Part shown: positions 1 through 6,910 of the stretch, one piece after another
Position numbering within the stretch: position 1 is the first letter of the stretch
How the letters are laid out: each line of letters starts with the position of its first letter
Source of the DNA: Actinomycetes bacterium
GTDB taxonomy: Bacteria; Actinomycetota; Acidimicrobiia; Acidimicrobiales; Acidimicrobiaceae
Direction of reading: 5' to 3'
DNA length: 7,471 nucleotides
NCBI GenBank assembly: GCA_021819025.1
Contig: JAKASN010000080.1
Location: 1-7,471 of the forward strand
Notes under the pieces: model-generated
What the model was told of the DNA's origin: nothing
Database searches by the model: none
The model's input: only the letters and a program-made list of their open reading frames with translations
Position numbers and translations under genes: made by a program

Positions 1-1886
1 GTGATCGAACAACTCGTAGCCGGTAGCGCCGCAGATGACGTTGAGATCGCTCCATAGGTGATGTTGGAGAAGTAGTCCGGAAGCGCGTCGGTCACATATA
101 CGGTTGATCCTGCATTGACCCAGCCGGTAATGCTCGGGGTAAGCGTGTAATAATCAGCGCTCATCACAGTGGGATCAGCAGGCGTAATGGTTTTGAACTC
201 GACGCCCTTGCTGAGTCCTAACGTCGGAAGGGCGTGTGCAACAGTCACCGTCACGGTGTTCGAATCATTCGGAGTGGAGTTGTTGTACTGAATCGCCGCA
301 GTGTTTGCAAAGGTTCCAGCGGGTGCCGAGCCACTTACAGTGAAGTTGACGGTTATAGCACCGAGGTCCGCGCTGAAAGTATCGCTGCTCGGCGTATAGC
401 TACAGCTGAGGATGTCAGCTCCACTGATGGTACAGCCGGTGAGAGGCGATCCCACCGAGGGGGTCACAGCACCGTAGCTGAGTCCGGCGTAGGTAGGCAG
501 CGGGTCGGTGATGGTTACCGTGGAGCCGCTGTCAACCCAACCAGTCACCGTCGGGGTAAGCGTGTAAGAGTCAGCAGTCGCAGTGGTCGGGTCTGTCGGG
601 CTAATCAACGACGTTTCCACCGACTTAGCGATCGATACGCTCGGAGCGCCATGAAGAATGGTAACCGTAACCTGATTAGAAGGTTCTGACGTAGAACCGA
701 CGTTGAGAGAAGCAGTGTTATTGAATGATCCCGCAGGAGCAGCATTCGAAACGCTGAACGGAATCGTAATTGAGCCGAGATTGGGACTTATTACCCCGCT
801 ATTTGGCACAGTATAACTACAAGTCAGCAAGTCGCCCGAGCTAATGCTACAGCTCGAGAGAACCGATCCCGTCGACAAAGCCGGTGTTCCGTAGCTAACG
901 AAACCTCCGTAACTAGGAAGTGGGTCGTTGACAGAGATTACGGTATTGCCCGCAACGAATCCTGAAACTTGTGGGCTCAGTGTGTAAGAGTCTGAAGTCG
1001 ATCCCGACGAACTGGCAGGATAAAGGTCCGCGATGTCGACGGACTTCGAGATCGAAATTGATGCCGCAGCATGCGAGATCGTCACGGGAACTTGTGGCGA
1101 GTCTACAGGTGCCGCGCTTCCGAGTTGGATCGAAGCTGTGTTATCAAAGGTGCCAGTTGGAGCAGTCGGGGATACCGTAAAGGGAACCGTAATGGTGCCG
1201 AGGATTGGGCTGTAGACGTCGCTACTAGGCGTATAGCTACAACTCAGCACGTCGCCCGAGCTAATGCTACAGGTCGAGAGAACCGATCCCGTCGACAAAA
1301 CCGGTGTTCCGTAGCTAACGAAGCCTCCGTAGTTAGGTAGCGGGTCGTTGACCGTCACGGTTGTGCCAGCGTCCACCCATCCACTTGCTAACGGCGTAAG
1401 GGTGTATGAGTCCGATAGTGCACTGGCATTAGCAGTGAAGTTCCAACTCGAGATATCAACAGTCTTTCCGATCGAGACCGTAGCCGGGGTATGCGAAATA
1501 GTCACCGTGACGGTATTGGAAGGAACAGGAGTTCCACTCCCTATCGTGACTTCGGCGGTATTGGGAAAACTACCCGTGGATGCGGAATTGAGCACTGAGA
1601 ACGGAATAGTGATCTGCCCGAGACTGGGATTCAGTATCGTTGAGCTCGCGGTATAGCTACAGGAAAGCTCATCTGTAGCGCTGATGAAACACCCTGAAAG
1701 CAAGGAACCCGAGGAGGTGCTTGGCGCTCCATAGCTTATGGCACCGTTATAGGTAGGTAGAGCGTCCGTCACGGTCACAGTGGTGCCGCTGTTTATCCAG
1801 CCAGCAATGGTGGGCGTAAGGGTATAAGAGTCAGACGTAGTTCCACTTGAGTTCGCCGGGGTGATGGTCGGATTTGCGACAGCCTT
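1..1886 (-). repeat. Tandem DUF11-like repeats: 420-bp period, at least 4.5 units
   Basis: Units counted from the anchor Lys codon are 1886-1467, 1466-1047, 1046-627, 626-210 and 209-1 (cut by the edge). They encode 140, 140, 140, 139 and at least 69 residues. Each begins (I/L)(I/G/S/A)K-x-V, followed by DSYTLTP (DYYTLTP in unit 5), G(W/F)-(V/I), TVT-like strands, (T/N)D-x-LP-x-Y, SYG (TYG in unit 5), C-x9-C, LG-x-IT(I/V), and in units 1-4 an N-T-A strand near the end. The D-x-LP, C, LG-x-I and NTA landmarks match the DUF11 family (PF01345), found in tandem in bacterial surface proteins. Array length beyond the left edge is unknown. Confidence 0.85.
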
Positions 1887-3257
1887 GATGATCGAGGAAC
1901 CGGTCACGGTAAATGGCTCGCAATTGTCGCTTGATGGGAGATCGTAATTATCGCCGCTGTAGGTCGCAGTGTAAAAGTACGAACCGGGCTGAAGCGAAGA
2001 GGTGGTAGCTGAAGGTGGAACGGCTCCAGTAGAGGTGAGGGTTTCGGTACTGGTGGCGACAAGGACCGGAGTGCTCGTCGAAGTCGGACATGTTCCGCTA
2101 TAGAGATCAAAGATCACGCTGCCAGATGGAATGACACCTGAAACCGAAGGAGTTACCGTCGCTGTGTCATACGCAGAGCCACCTTGGTAAATGTGGCTCG
2201 CCGATTCTGCCTGGCTGGTCGTGCCATTGTATACAACGGTGGAGGTGGACGTGGTGGCCGAGATAATCGCATTCGCAGAGAGGGCACGATCTTGGCTGCC
2301 TTGCCCAATGCCATCGACCGATACCAGCGACATGTGATAGGGAGAGCCGTTGATGTCGCCCGCAGCAACGCCAGCGCCCCAATCGGACGACGAAGCGATG
2401 TGTCCACCAAAAGCGATCACGATGCTATCGGCAGTGCTCGTTCCGAGTGGAAGCGTAAAGTCAAACTCGACCGTGGTAGAACATTGGCCGGTCGTGCCTC
2501 CAGAGTTCTGTGATATGTATGTCATCCCGGTGAACGTTGACCCACTTGGACCAAAGAGATCGACGGCCCCTGGAACGATATCGCCTTTTGAAGCTGGGGT
2601 TGTGTAGTACTGGTCACTGAGGCCACAAATCTGGTTGCTTGACGTTCCAAAGTCCGGGGGGTAAATAGTTTGCTGCGCGGCCGGACCTGGCGCGCCAGGA
2701 GGCGCATTGCACTCGCTTCCGGGCATAGAACCCGTCGACAACTTTGCACCCACGAGATCGTAACAAGGGTTGTTGTTGTTGGCATTGGTTCTGGTCGAGG
2801 TAGGTGAAGTAGTTTCGGTGTAATCGTAGGAGCCCAAGTAATCAATGGCGTGTAAGCCGTTGTGCAAAGGATCGTACTGAACTTGCAGGCTGTGGGCCCC
2901 CGCTGCAAGTCCGGTGATTATTACCCGGTAGGGGATGAACTGTCCCTCTGCCCAGTGGGAGTTTGTGCCATTCGCATCGCCATTTACCCAGTTCGCATAA
3001 GCGGTATTGCCTACGGTCACCGAAGCGATAGTCGACCCGACACAAGGCTCTGGCGTGTCTGTGCCCCCGTTTTGGCACTGACTTAACGTCGCAATCGAAG
3101 CCGCTGACGCCGGACTCCCAAAGAGGGCGACCGCACCCCCCACGTTGGCGACAAGCAAGACAAGCGTCAATAACACGGTGGCAGCTGGATTGCGGATAGC
3201 CCGTACCCGTGGCGACGAGTCTGTCGGAGTAATTCTCGAAAATGGGTTTAGAGACAC
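1..3257 (-). CDS. Large secreted/surface repeat protein (DUF11-like tandem domains), 3' end beyond window
   Basis: One reading frame stays open on the minus strand from a GTG at 3257 to the left edge (1,085 full codons, no stop), so the protein is incomplete at its C-terminus. An in-frame TGA at 3272-3270 limits the start to GTG 3257 or GTG 3266. I chose 3257 because GAAGG (3271-3267) and GGTGG lie 5-9 nt upstream. Visible order: signal peptide (about 1-52), Cys-containing N-terminal module (53-332), one Ig-like domain (333-455), then tandem DUF11-like domains anchored at K458, K598, K738, K878 and K1017. Each repeat has a DSYTLTP-like strand, a (T/N)D-x-LP motif, a C-x9-C pair and an APAGTFxNTA-like strand. 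The composition is rich in Thr, Ser, Gly and Val, typical of exported beta-sandwich stalks. The likely role is an adhesin or cell-wall stalk (inference). The surface anchor, if any, lies outside the window. The frame, domain logic and signal peptide are certain; the function is not. Confidence 0.93.
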   Translation of the reverse strand, partial: MSLNPFSRITPTDSSPRVRAIRNPAATVLLTLVLLVANVGGAVALFGSPASAASIATLSQCQNGGTDTPEPCVGSTIASVTVGNTAYANWVNGDANGTNSHWAEGQFIPYRVIITGLAAGAHSLQVQYDPLHNGLHAIDYLGSYDYTETTSPTSTRTNANNNNPCYDLVGAKLSTGSMPGSECNAPPGAPGPAAQQTIYPPDFGTSSNQICGLSDQYYTTPASKGDIVPGAVDLFGPSGSTFTGMTYISQNSGGTTGQCSTTVEFDFTLPLGTSTADSIVIAFGGHIASSSDWGAGVAAGDINGSPYHMSLVSVDGIGQGSQDRALSANAIISATTSTSTVVYNGTTSQAESASHIYQGGSAYDTATVTPSVSGVIPSGSVIFDLYSGTCPTSTSTPVLVATSTETLTSTGAVPPSATTSSLQPGSYFYTATYSGDNYDLPSSDNCEPFTVTGSSIIKAVANPTITPANSSGTTSDSYTLTPTIAGWINSGTTVTVTDALPTYNGAISYGAPSTSSGSLLSGCFISATDELSCSYTASSTILNPSLGQITIPFSVLNSASTGSFPNTAEVTIGSGTPVPSNTVTVTISHTPATVSIGKTVDISSWNFTANASALSDSYTLTPLASGWVDAGTTVTVNDPLPNYGGFVSYGTPVLSTGSVLSTCSISSGDVLSCSYTPSSDVYSPILGTITVPFTVSPTAPTGTFDNTASIQLGSAAPVDSPQVPVTISHAAASISISKSVDIADLYPASSSGSTSDSYTLSPQVSGFVAGNTVISVNDPLPSYGGFVSYGTPALSTGSVLSSCSISSGDLLTCSYTVPNSGVISPNLGSITIPFSVSNAAPAGSFNNTASLNVGSTSEPSNQVTVTILHGAPSVSIAKSVETSLISPTDPTTATADSYTLTPTVTGWVDSGSTVTITDPLPTYAGLSYGAVTPSVGSPLTGCTISGADILSCSYTPSSDTFSADLGAITVNFTVSGSAPAGTFANTAAIQYNNSTPNDSNTVTVTVAHALPTLGLSKGVEFKTITPADPTVMSADYYTLTPSITGWVNAGSTVYVTDALPDYFSNITYGAISTSSAALPATSCSI
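1893..2261 (-). other. Bacterial Ig-like domain (residues ~333-455) of the surface protein
   Basis: The segment runs from about ISATTSTSTVVYN to CEPFTVTG and carries a GSVIFDLYSG strand, a SLQPGSYFYTATYSGDNY turn and a final SSDNCEPF strand. The G-S-V-x-F plus Y-S-G-D-x-N-Y pattern is typical of bacterial Ig-like domain group 3 repeats (Big_3_5 type). Two Cys residues, in GTCPTST and DNCEPF, may bridge the sandwich. It links the N-terminal module to the tandem repeats. Boundaries are approximate. Confidence 0.65.
2262..3101 (-). other. N-terminal module (residues 53-332) of the surface protein
   Basis: This region precedes the Ig-like stalk and has its own motifs: NWVNGDANGTNSHWAEG (about 90-107), a HAIDYLGSYDYTET-like segment starting at H136, GGHIASSSDWG at 284-294, SPYHM at 305-309 and QDRALSANAI at 322-331. 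It has several Cys residues (for example C61 and C72) that could form disulfides after export. From memory, very similar motif strings occur at the N-terminus of other large secreted proteins from actinobacteria and some other phyla, usually labelled hypothetical. I know no assigned function. By position it would be the tip domain farthest from a C-terminal wall anchor, which suggests a ligand-binding role (inference). Confidence 0.6.
3102..3257 (-). other. Sec-type signal peptide of the surface protein
   Basis: Residues 1-52 have an Arg-containing n-region (R8, R17, R19, R22), a hydrophobic core from about A26 to F46 that includes TVLLTLVLLVA, and a cleavage-like SPASA before A53. This is the usual form of a Sec signal peptide, slightly long as is common in actinobacteria. 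No lipobox cysteine and no twin-arginine motif are present. The exact cleavage site is inferred. Confidence 0.85.
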
Positions 3258-3373
3258 GGAATCCACCCTTCACGCGCAACAATCTACGCATCCAGGCCGG
3301 TTTCGCATTCGCTACCCGCACGCTGAGCGACCAATTGCGCGCGCGGATCTTTGCATCCCAGAGACAAAACTGA

Positions 3374-3402
3374 ATTATACGGCCGATCAAACCGCTATGC
3401 AA
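3374..3402 (-). promoter_or_regulatory. Candidate promoter P1 of the surface protein gene
   Basis: On the minus strand a perfect TATAAT -10 box (3379-3374) lies 17 bp downstream of TTGCAT (3402-3397), a partial -35 match. Transcription would begin near 3367 and leave a leader of roughly 110 nt before GTG 3257. The assignment rests on pattern and position only. Confidence 0.5.
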
Positions 3403-3461
3403 GAAAATTGCCACACTTTCTTATGAAGTTTGTCACTAAATGTGGTCAACACGCTATGCAA
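3385..3461. repeat. 18-bp imperfect direct repeat in the surface protein promoter region
   Basis: Two copies, at 3385-3402 and 3444-3461, agree at 15 of 18 positions. On the minus strand they share TTGCATAGCG and then TTGA-x-C two bases later. They are 59 bp apart. The first supplies the -35 box of P1, and the second contains the TTGACC of P2. Paired copies inside a promoter region suggest a regulator binding site (inference). Confidence 0.4.
3420..3449 (-). promoter_or_regulatory. Candidate upstream promoter P2 of the surface protein gene
   Basis: On the minus strand TTGACC (3449-3444, five of six -35 bases) is followed after 18 bp by CATAAG (3425-3420, four of six -10 bases). It would start transcription about 46 bp upstream of P1. 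It is weaker evidence than P1 and could be chance. Confidence 0.3.
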
Positions 3462-4508
3462 AGTGCTTACCATCGAGTTGCATCGCAGGTAAATCCGCAA
3501 GAAGGCCATCAGACAAGCTTGCCGATGGAACGAGCCTTCCTGGCATTCTTTGCAGATTCCGGCCTATGGGATGCTCGTAAAAGTGCTCCAACCTCCAGGA
3601 AAACGACCGGCTACCGCTCTACGCCAACTGCCCTGGCGCGCATGCGGTGGAACTTGGATCACTACACTGGGTGAGCGCGACACACCACAATCCGTGAAGG
3701 CTCTTGCGCTATTCGGTGTGAAAACTACTTGGGAAAAATTCTCTTCCATGATCACCGGGACAAAGGCGAGCTCGGTAAGAGTTCTGAGACACATATGCTG
3801 TGCGTAGCTGTTTTTTGTGAACTAGTGCCAACGCCCCCAAGTATGAGTGGCGGCTTGGCTCGGAAATGTCCGCGATGTCGCAAGCGATGAAGTCGCCCTT
3901 TCGATTGACGCCGCAAAATGGTTCTTCGGCGCAGCGACGCCTCGTCAACGTGGTTGGATCCGCCCGAGAAAGCTCCCTAATCCCGGCCATCGCTCAATAG
4001 ATAACTATTGACTTGGCTGCTGGGGGTTTTCGACTCGTTCGGCACTGCTTACTACTTAGCCGATGGAGCAGCGCGAGGAGGCGCCGATCCGAGCTTGCGC
4101 GCCAGTATAAAGCTGAAGTAGAGATTGAGATTTATCGATTCTCCAGATCGAGACCGGCCGATCAACAGCGCTATACTTTGCCGCGGCTTCCCTTTTTTGC
4201 CGCGACATCTCCTCCGAGCTAATTGTTCCTAGTTAGCTAGACACCGCAAGCACCAGCACGGGTGGAGATGCTCCCCTCCATGGCAATCTCCTTACTACCA
4301 CCTGGTGTCGCCCATCATCGTTCCATGGGCGCTCCACAAAACAGTTGCCAACTAAGAATCGCTCTGGCAACCCAAGGGAAGGATTGCCAGATCCAAATAA
4401 GGACGCCAGCGCAAAATCGCAGCTCCCCGGTTGAGAAATCGCATCGCTCTGGTCCTAACGGCTCCTCCCAAAGCATGAAATAAGTCTGCGCGGCGCCGCA
4501 TCCACTTA

Positions 4509-4537
4509 TTGTTGAGTGTAAAGATAGGGATTAGATA
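4509..4537 (+). promoter_or_regulatory. Candidate cysK-cysE promoter
   Basis: TTGTTG (4509-4514) is followed after 17 bp by TAGATA (4532-4537), about 55 bp before the cysK start. The -10 match is modest. The -10 box lies in the centre of a perfect 5-bp dyad, GGGAT (4527-4531) and ATCCC (4541-4545), which could be an operator or a leader hairpin. Assignment is tentative. Confidence 0.3.
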
Positions 4538-4593
4538 AGCATCCCGAAGCGTTTAAGACGTTTGAAGGTTGACTCATAGAGAGATGGAAGAAT

Positions 4594-5526
4594 TTGAAAA
4601 TCGCATCTGATGTAACTGAATTGGTCGGCAACACTCCATTGGTGCAACTCAACCGGGTCTCTGCAGGAATCAAAGCCCGTATCGTTGCCAAACTCGAGTA
4701 TTTCAACCCCGCACATAGCGTCAAGGATCGCATCGGTGTGGCGATGATTGACGCTGCACAGGCTGCTGGGCTTATCGGCCCGCATACCATCGTGGTTGAA
4801 CCAACCAGCGGCAATACCGGTATCGCGCTCGCGATGGTCTGCGCCGCCCGAGGTATCTCGTGCGTGCTCACCATGCCAGAGACGATGAGTCGTGAGCGCC
4901 GCTTGTTGTTGCGCGCCTACGGAGCCGAGCTGGTCCTCACGCCAGGAAGTGAAGGAATGGCGGGCGCGATCGCCAAGGCCGAGGAACTAGCAAAGAGCGA
5001 TTCGCGCTACTTCATGCCTCAACAATTCGACAACCCCGCCAATCCCGCGATCCATCGCACTACCACAGGTCCGGAGATTTGGAGAGACACCGACGGCGAA
5101 GTAGATATCGTCGTTGCGGGTGTCGGCACCGGCGGCACCATCTCTGGGATCGGTGAATTCCTCAAGGAGAAAAAGCCCAGCGTCAAGATGATCGCCGTCG
5201 AGCCGGCGGCCTCGCCGGTACTCTCTGGGGGCAGCAAGGGACCTCATCCCATCCAAGGCATTGGAGCGGGTTTTGTACCCTCGAACTATGATGCCAAGGT
5301 CGTCGACGAAGTCGTTGCGGTGGACAATGAGATCACATTTACGACCGCGCGAGCCATGGCCACCCAAGAGGGACTGTTGGTAGGAATATCATCTGGTGCC
5401 GCCGTCGCCGCCGCTCTTGAAGTGGGAAGGCGTCCAGAGAATGCCGGAAAACTCATTGTGGTTATCATCCCATCGTTTGGCGAGCGCTATCTTTCTACCC
5501 CCCTCTACGCAGATCTCGAGGTTTAG
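4594..5526 (+). CDS. cysK: O-acetylserine sulfhydrylase (cysteine synthase A)
   Basis: This PLP enzyme makes cysteine from O-acetylserine and sulfide in the cytoplasm. The 310-residue protein has the full family signature: [11 protein letters not shown] with K44 as the Schiff-base lysine, the substrate loop TSGNT (71-75), the phosphate-binding GTGGT (178-182), and S266 in GISSGAA, which contacts the PLP pyridine nitrogen. The C-terminus has the conserved [10 protein letters not shown] segment. Length and motif positions match actinobacterial CysK1 as I remember it. The TTG start at 4594 is forced: an in-frame TGA at 4570-4572 leaves no ATG or GTG before the conserved opening [20 protein letters not shown] (4586-4590) is a rather close ribosome binding site. 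The gene is the first of a two-gene operon with cysE. Nothing suggests a defect. A cystathionine beta-synthase is excluded by length and by the KDRIG/GERYLST pattern. Confidence 0.97.
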   Translation: MKIASDVTELVGNTPLVQLNRVSAGIKARIVAKLEYFNPAHSVKDRIGVAMIDAAQAAGLIGPHTIVVEPTSGNTGIALAMVCAARGISCVLTMPETMSRERRLLLRAYGAELVLTPGSEGMAGAIAKAEELAKSDSRYFMPQQFDNPANPAIHRTTTGPEIWRDTDGEVDIVVAGVGTGGTISGIGEFLKEKKPSVKMIAVEPAASPVLSGGSKGPHPIQGIGAGFVPSNYDAKVVDEVVAVDNEITFTTARAMATQEGLLVGISSGAAVAAALEVGRRPENAGKLIVVIIPSFGERYLSTPLYADLEV

Positions 5527-6230
5527 TGGTGCTATCGACATTGCGTCGCGACGTAGCAGCCGCGCTGCAGCGTGACCCCGCAGCGCGAAGTGCCATTGAG
5601 GTGCTGCTCTTTTACCCCGGAGTCCATGCGACAATATCGTACCGGATTGCCCACCACCTGTGGCTCTCCGGTTATCGGCTCCCAGCTCGCTTTGTATCTG
5701 CGTTAACCTATCGCTGGACCGGAGTCGACATCCACCCCGGAGCTACTATTGGGGCGGGTTTTTTCATCGATCACGCCTCGGGGGTGGTGATCGGTGAAAC
5801 GGCCGTCGTCGGCGACGACGTCACCATGTACCACCAGGTGACCCTTGGCGGACGCGGGGACCAGGTCGGCAAGCGCCATCCCAATATTGGCGACCGGGTG
5901 GTCATTGGAACTGGTGCAAAAGTTCTCGGACCAATTACCGTCGGAGACGATAGCCGCATCGGCGCCAATGCGGTAGTGGTACGTGATGTTCCACCTGGCT
6001 CGGTGGTAGTGGGAGTTCCGGGTCAGATCGTTTCCGCCGCGATTTTACCCGGATCTACTTCAGCCAAGGTCGCCGAGGATCCCTTGATGCCCGACACTCT
6101 CGGCGAGGGACTCAAATCTCTCATACACCGCGTCGACGAAATCGAGACGACCCTGGTTGGAAAAGTTTCGGCTGGCGACATTCGTCCGGGGCCTGACGGT
6201 GCTTGGCATGCCGAGGACTTCTCGATTTGA
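5526..6230 (+). CDS. cysE: Serine O-acetyltransferase
   Basis: It acetylates serine with acetyl-CoA to give O-acetylserine, the substrate of the upstream CysK. At 234 residues it is of the short type, without the long N-terminal helical domain of enterobacterial CysE. A left-handed beta-helix of hexapeptide repeats spans about residues 66-170. By family comparison the active-site residues are D68 (GVDIHPG), H83 (FIDHASG) and H118 (KRHPNIG). The protein ends EDFSI; a C-terminal Ile is the residue that inserts into the CysK active site in the cysteine synthase complex. GTG 5526 shares one base with the cysK stop (TAGTG), and a second GTG follows at 5529. GAGG (5518-5521) lies 4 or 7 nt upstream, so 5529 is slightly better spaced. 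The overlap implies translational coupling. A related hexapeptide transferase is possible, but the context makes CysE near certain. Confidence 0.96.
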   Translation: MVLSTLRRDVAAALQRDPAARSAIEVLLFYPGVHATISYRIAHHLWLSGYRLPARFVSALTYRWTGVDIHPGATIGAGFFIDHASGVVIGETAVVGDDVTMYHQVTLGGRGDQVGKRHPNIGDRVVIGTGAKVLGPITVGDDSRIGANAVVVRDVPPGSVVVGVPGQIVSAAILPGSTSAKVAEDPLMPDTLGEGLKSLIHRVDEIETTLVGKVSAGDIRPGPDGAWHAEDFSI

Positions 6231-6748
6231 GAGTAGCTGTGATCGTCGGCGTGCGCCTAGTTCAATTCTCGCGATCTCTACGCTAGGATCCGACTCCCTG
6301 AGCTACCCAGAAATTCGCAGCAGACAGTTCGCACCCTCACTCGTGAAATCTCCTCACGATGACCAAGGCGCGCGAGATGCATCCATTGCGATCTCCCCTC
6401 CCATGGGTCACCGGAATGCGGCGCTATGGCAATCCTTCTAACTGTATTAGCGGCGGATGCGGCTCCGTAGCTATCGGTGGCCAATCGCACCTTGAGGCGG
6501 GCATCGACCGCCGAATCACTCTTTTGCCAAGCGGCGCCCCGGTGGTATAGAAAGAGACGCTCCAAAGGTAAAGGGCCTGCGCATGTCTTAACCAAGATGC
6601 TCCATCGACTCGCCACCGAGAATGCCGTGTGAGTACTCGCTCTTCGAACACCGCCGCATGCCAATTGGAAGTACACTTTCGCCCCGGGAACCGAAGACCC
6701 ATGCGCCGAGGTTGCTCCTGTGCCACCGTGCCAAGATGAGTAAGCGAA

Positions 6749-6762
6749 TCCGCCGCGGCGGA
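6749..6762. repeat. 14-bp perfect palindrome
   Basis: TCCGCCGCGGCGGA reads identically on both strands, about 160 bp upstream of the flavodoxin start. It could be a dimeric regulator site or a very tight hairpin, or a product of GC-rich sequence. No companion copy was seen in the window. Confidence 0.4.
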
Positions 6763-6808
6763 GATCAGCGGCTTCGCGCGGCCGAGGTTGGGTGTCTAGT
6801 CGGCATCG

Positions 6809-6843
6809 TTGCCCAGCGCGGCAAGTCCTGCCACAGCAGGACT
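6809..6843. promoter_or_regulatory. Two adjoining hairpins upstream of the flavodoxin gene
   Basis: TTGCC (6809-6813) pairs with GGCAA (6820-6824). Sharing one base with it, AGTCCTGC (6824-6831) pairs perfectly with GCAGGACT (6836-6843) around a 4-nt loop CACA. No T-run follows on either strand, so a classical terminator is unlikely. A possible -10 box TAGTCT (6856-6861) lies 12 bp downstream, so the 20-bp dyad would cover the -35 region. That position would suit an operator (inference). Confidence 0.4.
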
Positions 6844-6910
6844 CCAAAGGCAATGTAGTCTAGCGTTAGCCGGTGACCAACCTTGGTGTCGCGCCGGTTC
6901 GAGAATCAGG

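Larger units (their letters stand above)
3258..4593. other. 1.3-kb intergenic gap, no recognised gene
   Basis: Reading both strands I find only short open frames with no ribosome binding site and no family motif. The longest on the minus strand, outside the shadow of the surface gene, is 93 codons (3990-3709) and matches nothing I know. The left 200 bp holds the promoter candidates of the surface gene, and the last ~90 bp holds a cysK promoter candidate. Between them are isolated inverted repeats: CGCGGC/GCCGCG (4182-4187 with 4199-4204, T-rich loop), CGCCCAT/ATGGGCG (4309-4315 with 4325-4331) and the palindrome GCGGCGCCGC (4490-4499). A TATACT box at 4172-4177 has no good -35. The gap may be decayed coding DNA or hold an unrecognised small RNA; the sequence does not decide. 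Confidence 0.6.

Noticed and set aside
234..689. 151-codon plus-strand open frame inside the surface gene.
   Set aside because: It is a shadow of the minus-strand repeats: its Arg/Ser/Gly-rich sequence is what antisense of this repeat DNA gives, and the minus frame is clearly coding.
1..1886. The regular 420-bp spacing considered as a CRISPR-like or mobile repeat array.
   Set aside because: The repeats are in frame inside one coding sequence and encode diverged copies of the same protein domain.
2842..3414. 190-codon minus-strand open frame overlapping the start of the surface gene.
   Set aside because: It is in another frame from the signal peptide and N-terminal module, which read coherently. 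Its own sequence is Arg/Cys-rich and shows no domain.
3795..3890. 31-residue open frame ending in a zinc-ribbon-like CPRC motif.
   Set aside because: It recalls the start of some zinc-ribbon proteins, but it stops after one CxxC, and no continuation with a second CxxC is visible in the other frames.
3709..3990. 93-codon open frame on the minus strand in the large gap.
   Set aside because: No ribosome binding site precedes its start and no family is recognisable. It could be a small orphan gene, but nothing supports that.
6278..6853. 191-codon open frame on the minus strand between cysE and the flavodoxin gene.
   Set aside because: It has a TTG start without a ribosome binding site, Arg/Ser/Ala-rich sequence and no recognisable motif, and another long open frame overlaps it on the same strand. 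A chance frame is more likely.
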